NCBI GenBank assembly: GCA_902589795.1
Contig: CACIUJ010000008.1
Span: forward strand, 1-35,824
Reading direction: 5' to 3'
Length of the DNA stretch: 35,824 nt
DNA from: an uncultured Pelagibacteraceae bacterium
Lineage (GTDB): Bacteria; Pseudomonadota; Alphaproteobacteria; Pelagibacterales; Pelagibacteraceae
Shown here: piece by piece, positions 32,317 to 35,824 of the stretch
Position numbering within the stretch: position 1 is the first letter of the stretch
How the letters are laid out: every line of letters begins with the position of its first letter
Position numbers and translations under genes: made by a program
The notes under the pieces: generated by a model
Seen by the model: only the letters and a program-made list of their open reading frames with translations
Told to the model about the DNA's origin: nothing
The model's database searches: none

Positions 32317-34395
32317 ATGGCTAAAAAAAAGAGAAAAAAAAAAATAAAAAAAAGAAGAAGAAAAATAAAGAAAAGAAGAAAAAGTATTAAAAAAGTTAGA
32401 AAAAAAATAAAAAATAAAAAAAAATTTAGAAAGTCTAAAAAAGCCAAATCTCATACTTCAAGTGAACTTATTTTTAAAGTACCAAAAAAATGGTCAAAAA
32501 AAGCGTACGTTGATAAAAGCGAGTATGAAAAAAAATATAATTTATCAATTAAAGACAATGAAGGTTTTTGGAAAAAAGAAGGAAAAAGAATTGATTGGAT
32601 AAAACCTTATTCTAAAATTAAAGATGTTAAATACAGCAATACTGAAGTTAAAATAAAGTGGTATTATGACGGAACTTTAAATGCTTCATCTAATTGTATA
32701 GATAGACACTTAAAAGATAAAAAAAATAAAACTGCAATAATTTGGGTTGGTGATGACCCAAAAGATTCAAAACAAATTAGCTATAAAGAATTGCACAAAA
32801 ATGTATGTAAGGCTGCAAATGGCTTAAAAGAACTTGGTATTAAAAAAGGAGATAGAGTTACAATTTATCTAACCATGATACCTGAGCTAGCATATGTGAT
32901 GTTAGCGTGCGCAAGAATTGGAGCTATTCATTCAATAATTTTTGGTGGTTTTTCACCTGATTCAATAGCTGGAAGAATAAACGACTGCCAGTCAGATTAT
33001 ATTATAACTGCTGATGAAGGAGTTAGGGGTGGAAAAATTATACCACTTAAAAAAATTACTGATGAGGCTTTAAAAAATTGCCCTAATGTAAAAAAATGTA
33101 TTGTTGTAAAAAGAACTGGAAACGAAATTAATTGGGTCGATGATAGAGACGTTTGGTTTGATCAAATTACAAAAAATGCATCAAACTATTGTGAGCCAGA
33201 AGAAATGAATGCAGAAGATCCATTATTTATTCTTTATACATCTGGTTCTACTGGAAAACCAAAAGGAGTTTTGCACACAACAGGAGGGTATATGGTTTAC
33301 GCCTCGATGACTCATCAATATATTTTTGATTACAAAAAAAATGATATTTATTGGTGTTCTGCAGATATAGGTTGGGTTACCGGGCACAGCTACATAATTT
33401 ATGGTCCTCTTTCAAACGGCGCTACAACTATAATGTTTGAAGGTGTTCCAAATTATCCAACTACTTCAAGATGGTGGCAAATTGTAGACAAATATAAAGT
33501 AAATATTTTTTATACTGCTCCTACAGCTTTAAGAGCTCTTATGCGAGAAGGAGATGTGCCGGTTAAAAAAACTAGCAGAAAATCTTTAAAACTTTTAGGT
33601 ACTGTTGGGGAACCAATTAATCCTGAGGCTTGGCTTTGGTATTATAAAATCATTGGCGATTCTCGATGTCCAATAGTAGATACTTGGTGGCAAACAGAAA
33701 CTGGTGGAATATTAATTTCTCCACAACCTGGTGCCATAGATTTAAAACCTGGATCTGCAACAAAACCTTTCTATGGAATTAAACCAGTTATTGTAGACGA
33801 AAAAGGAAAGATTCTAAAAGGAGCTTGTAGAGGCAGACTTTGCATGGCTCAATCATGGCCCGGTCAAATGAGAACAGTTTATGGTGATCATCAAAGATTT
33901 ATTGATACTTATTTTTCTCAATTTGATGGAAAATATTTTACAGGTGATGGGTGTAGAAGAGATGAGGACGGGTATTATTGGATTACAGGAAGAGTTGACG
34001 ATGTTATAATAGTGTCAGGTCACAATCTTGGTACTGCAGAGTTAGAAAGTGCTTTTGTTGCCCATCCTAAAGTTGCTGAAGCTGCAGTTGTAGGTTATCC
34101 GCACGATATAAAAGGAAATGGTTTATATTGTTATGTGACTTTAAATGCAGGTATAAATCCTTCTGGTGAATTAGAAAGAGATTTAAAGCTTTGGGTACGA
34201 AAACAAATAGGACCGATTGCTACGCCTGATTTAATTCAATTTTCCCCTGGATTACCGAAAACAAGATCTGGAAAAATTATGCGAAGAATTCTTAGAAAAA
34301 TTGCTGCCAATGAACATGATCAATTAGGGGATACAACAACATTGGCTGACCCAACTGTAGTGGAAAGTTTAGTAGAAAATAGGAAAAATAAATAG
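32317..34395 (+). CDS. acs: Acetyl-CoA synthetase with a polybasic N-terminal extension
   Basis: Activates acetate to acetyl-CoA through acetyl-AMP. The adenylate-forming core is complete: [44 protein letters not shown] and the C-terminal lid [14 protein letters not shown] with its regulatory lysine. The oddity is residues 2-44, of which 32 are Lys or Arg, before the usual start of homology near [14 protein letters not shown]. No ATG, GTG or TTG codon follows in frame for about the next 60 codons, so the tail cannot be dismissed as a mis-chosen start. Total length is 692 against about 650 for the family. Confidence 0.96.
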   Translation: MAKKKRKKKIKKRRRKIKKRRKSIKKVRKKIKNKKKFRKSKKAKSHTSSELIFKVPKKWSKKAYVDKSEYEKKYNLSIKDNEGFWKKEGKRIDWIKPYSKIKDVKYSNTEVKIKWYYDGTLNASSNCIDRHLKDKKNKTAIIWVGDDPKDSKQISYKELHKNVCKAANGLKELGIKKGDRVTIYLTMIPELAYVMLACARIGAIHSIIFGGFSPDSIAGRINDCQSDYIITADEGVRGGKIIPLKKITDEALKNCPNVKKCIVVKRTGNEINWVDDRDVWFDQITKNASNYCEPEEMNAEDPLFILYTSGSTGKPKGVLHTTGGYMVYASMTHQYIFDYKKNDIYWCSADIGWVTGHSYIIYGPLSNGATTIMFEGVPNYPTTSRWWQIVDKYKVNIFYTAPTALRALMREGDVPVKKTSRKSLKLLGTVGEPINPEAWLWYYKIIGDSRCPIVDTWWQTETGGILISPQPGAIDLKPGSATKPFYGIKPVIVDEKGKILKGACRGRLCMAQSWPGQMRTVYGDHQRFIDTYFSQFDGKYFTGDGCRRDEDGYYWITGRVDDVIIVSGHNLGTAELESAFVAHPKVAEAAVVGYPHDIKGNGLYCYVTLNAGINPSGELERDLKLWVRKQIGPIATPDLIQFSPGLPKTRSGKIMRRILRKIAANEHDQLGDTTTLADPTVVESLVENRKNK

Positions 34396-34916
34396 TGCAT
34401 GGTTTAATAAAAACTTTGATTAAACCAGATTGGGATGACAGCCCAAAAAGATCTGAGATACTGCATGCAGCTAATTTACTTCAAATAGGAGAATTCCAAT
34501 TAATACAATTGTCATACAAAGTTTGGTATGGTGAAGATCTTCCTGAAGAAAAAATAAATATAATATTTAATGAATATATGGTTTCTGGAATTATACCTAT
34601 TTGGGTAACATATTATGCTAAAGATATTATTAAAATGGAAAATGCAAATGTTTTAAATAGTTATGAAGAAAAATATCATGTTTATGATCATGAGTTTGGG
34701 GAGTATTTGCCTGACGACAAAAAAAGAAAAAAGCGTGGAATTTTTTATGCACTTATTATTGGAATAGTTTTTGTGGCTAGTCATTATATGGCTATCAAAT
34801 ATGTTGAGGTTGAGGGCTCAGCAGGTTTTTATCCACCTTATGTTGAAAAAAAAGTGGTTTATCCTGAATTATATAAAGATAATGCTACGGTTGGAAATTT
34901 ACAGAAAAATAATTAA
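34395..34916 (+). CDS. Unrecognised protein with C-terminal membrane segment, coupled to acs
   Basis: A 173-residue protein from a GTG start that overlaps the acs stop codon (TAGTG), a classic translational-coupling arrangement. The N-terminal two thirds are soluble and helical (EILHAANLLQIGEFQLIQLSYKVWYGEDLPEEKINIIF), then a basic stretch (DDKKRKKRG), one transmembrane helix (IFYALIIGIVFVASHYMAI) and a short tail rich in Tyr and Pro. I do not recognise the family. It is not an ActP or YjcH acetate carrier. A membrane partner for the pathway is possible but unproven. Confidence 0.7.
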   Translation: MHGLIKTLIKPDWDDSPKRSEILHAANLLQIGEFQLIQLSYKVWYGEDLPEEKINIIFNEYMVSGIIPIWVTYYAKDIIKMENANVLNSYEEKYHVYDHEFGEYLPDDKKRKKRGIFYALIIGIVFVASHYMAIKYVEVEGSAGFYPPYVEKKVVYPELYKDNATVGNLQKNN

Positions 34917-35119
34917 TGTTTGATTTTATTCCACCTGAATATGAAAATTTAGTAAATATTATATTTTTAATAGCAACAGCATTAATTGCTCGACATGGTA
35001 TAACTTATAGAAAAGAAGATGGTGAAAGAGATTTTGTAAGATTACTCTTCGGTTGCATTGCTGCTACTTATTTTTTTTTAGTACTTTTCAAAGATGTTTT
35101 GGGACTTATAAGTTTTTAA
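34916..35119 (+). CDS. Small two-helix membrane protein
   Basis: A 67-residue protein whose ATG overlaps the previous stop (TAATG). Two hydrophobic segments are visible (LVNIIFLIATALIA and LLFGCIAATYFFLVLFKDVLGLI) with a charged loop between (RHGITYRKEDGERDFVR). The family is unknown to me. The tight coupling to the preceding membrane protein and to acs suggests the two small proteins form a pair. It ends overlapping the convergent TPR gene by 4 bases. Confidence 0.65.
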   Translation: MFDFIPPEYENLVNIIFLIATALIARHGITYRKEDGERDFVRLLFGCIAATYFFLVLFKDVLGLISF

Positions 35120-35742
35120 AGTTTACCAGGCTTATGCATAACCTGTCCCTCGTCTAACTCTTTTATACTTAAAACTCTCTCTTCTTCAGGAAGTTGAAGC
35201 TGTTCATTAAGATATAAAGCTCTTTCCATAACTGATGATGATTTAAATTTATAATTAAGAATAACAGTTCCTAAGCCTGGCCCAGCAACTGCTTCATCGT
35301 CAATCCCAAGTGCCTTAACATAATCTTTCAATGCTGCTTCGTAATTTTTATTTCTATCTTTTATTATACCTCTGTTTGCATAGGCTGCAGCAAGAGCGCC
35401 TATTCCTGTTTTGTCATCATCTTCAAGATTTTTTTCTAAAAAATTTATAAGATTAGTTAATGTATTATCTGCTTCTATATATCTCTTTTCAGAAATAAAA
35501 ATTAATGCTTTACACATCATTGCTCCCCGATGATAGGGAGTTTTATTCAAAGCTTCATTTGCGGCTTTCAAGGCCTCTTCATATTTTTTATCTTTTAGTC
35601 TAATATCACAAACTTCTGTTTCGTAGTCTCCTGGTGGTCTATTCATAAAAGATTTTACAAACCCCCATACTGTAAACATAACAAAGGTTAATATTGCCAT
35701 GTAAATAACGAATCTTTTTAAAACTTTGGTTTCTACATTCAT
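35116..35742 (-). CDS. TPR-repeat membrane-anchored protein
   Basis: A 208-residue protein with one N-terminal transmembrane helix (about 11-30, FVIYMAILTFVMFTVWGFVK) and a soluble periplasmic or cytoplasmic part containing at least two TPR-like repeats: the helix pair KKYEEALKAANEALNKTPYHRGAMMCKALIFISEKRYIEAD, and AAAYANRGIIKDRNKNYEAALKDYVKALGID. TPR proteins of this kind are assembly or scaffolding factors. Cysteines 45 and 77 could pair if it faces the periplasm. Its stop overlaps the preceding convergent gene by 4 bases; 35743-35824 holds only its upstream region. Confidence 0.8.
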   Translation of the reverse strand: MNVETKVLKRFVIYMAILTFVMFTVWGFVKSFMNRPPGDYETEVCDIRLKDKKYEEALKAANEALNKTPYHRGAMMCKALIFISEKRYIEADNTLTNLINFLEKNLEDDDKTGIGALAAAYANRGIIKDRNKNYEAALKDYVKALGIDDEAVAGPGLGTVILNYKFKSSSVMERALYLNEQLQLPEEERVLSIKELDEGQVMHKPGKL

Positions 35743-35824
35743 TGGCTGAAGACTTGGTTAACGTATATGTAACTGAAAATGATACATAATAAAATTGAGG
35801 TGAATGTTGCTCTTTTTTTTAAAC

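Noticed and set aside
32317-32460. The A-rich acs 5' end as a repeat or insertion
   Set aside because: No unit is repeated exactly; it is lysine/arginine codons in the acs frame without an alternative start.

Overview
The window is AT-rich (by eye roughly 30% G+C, with long A and T runs) and gene-dense. Intergenic gaps are short and genes often overlap by a few bases. Gene content and order (ffh/dapF/ftsY, a DUF2794-type protein, IalB-like, YciB, HspQ, GlcDEF, a DctPQM TRAP transporter) point to a marine alphaproteobacterium, most likely a SAR11 / 'Candidatus Pelagibacter'-type genome. That assignment is inference from composition and gene families, not from a marker alignment. No stretch over 300 bases lacks a gene; the longest gap is 20209-20421. 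I saw no tRNA, rRNA, CRISPR array, insertion sequence, prophage or attachment site.

Layout. 1-1980 (minus): ffh, a small NTF2/SnoaL-like protein, then rpsP running off the left edge. 1981-2105 is a compact, GC-rich, multi-helix element between ffh and the divergent dapF-ftsY pair (2106-3889, plus); it is the best non-coding candidate in the window. 3891-6240: an unrecognised secreted protein and a membrane-anchored alpha/beta hydrolase (minus), then a small ORF and a zinc-ribbon membrane protein (plus). 6245-10959 (minus): DctP-DctQ-DctM TRAP transporter followed by an amidase and a tiny membrane protein, with a stable hairpin between dctP and dctQ. 11120-19677 (minus): FMN-dependent 2-hydroxyacid oxidase, class I aminotransferase, glycolate oxidase GlcD-GlcE-GlcF, a 2-hydroxyacid dehydrogenase and a thiolase interrupted by a one-base frameshift in an A run. 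19705-22472: a PagL-like outer-membrane protein, HspQ, YciB, a DUF2794-type protein and a Bax-inhibitor-1 family protein. 22556-25292 (plus): aldo/keto reductase, IalB-like, argG. 25296-29739 (minus): a possibly truncated membrane ORF, a DUF2798-type protein, folD, YggT, MscS-type channel, hemD, hemC. 29798-35119 (plus): tsaD, adenine/adenosine deaminase, EVE protein, acetyl-CoA synthetase with an extraordinary Lys/Arg-rich N-terminus, and two unknown small membrane proteins. 35116-35742 (minus): a TPR membrane protein.

How the parts may work together. The block 6245-19677 reads as a small-organic-acid module. A TRAP system, plausibly for 2-oxo or 2-hydroxy acids, lies next to enzymes that oxidise glycolate and other 2-hydroxyacids, reduce or transaminate glyoxylate-type products, and cleave or condense acyl-CoA. 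Acetyl-CoA synthetase at 32317 would feed the same acetyl-CoA pool. The left end groups protein-targeting genes (Ffh and its receptor FtsY) around one structured intergenic region.
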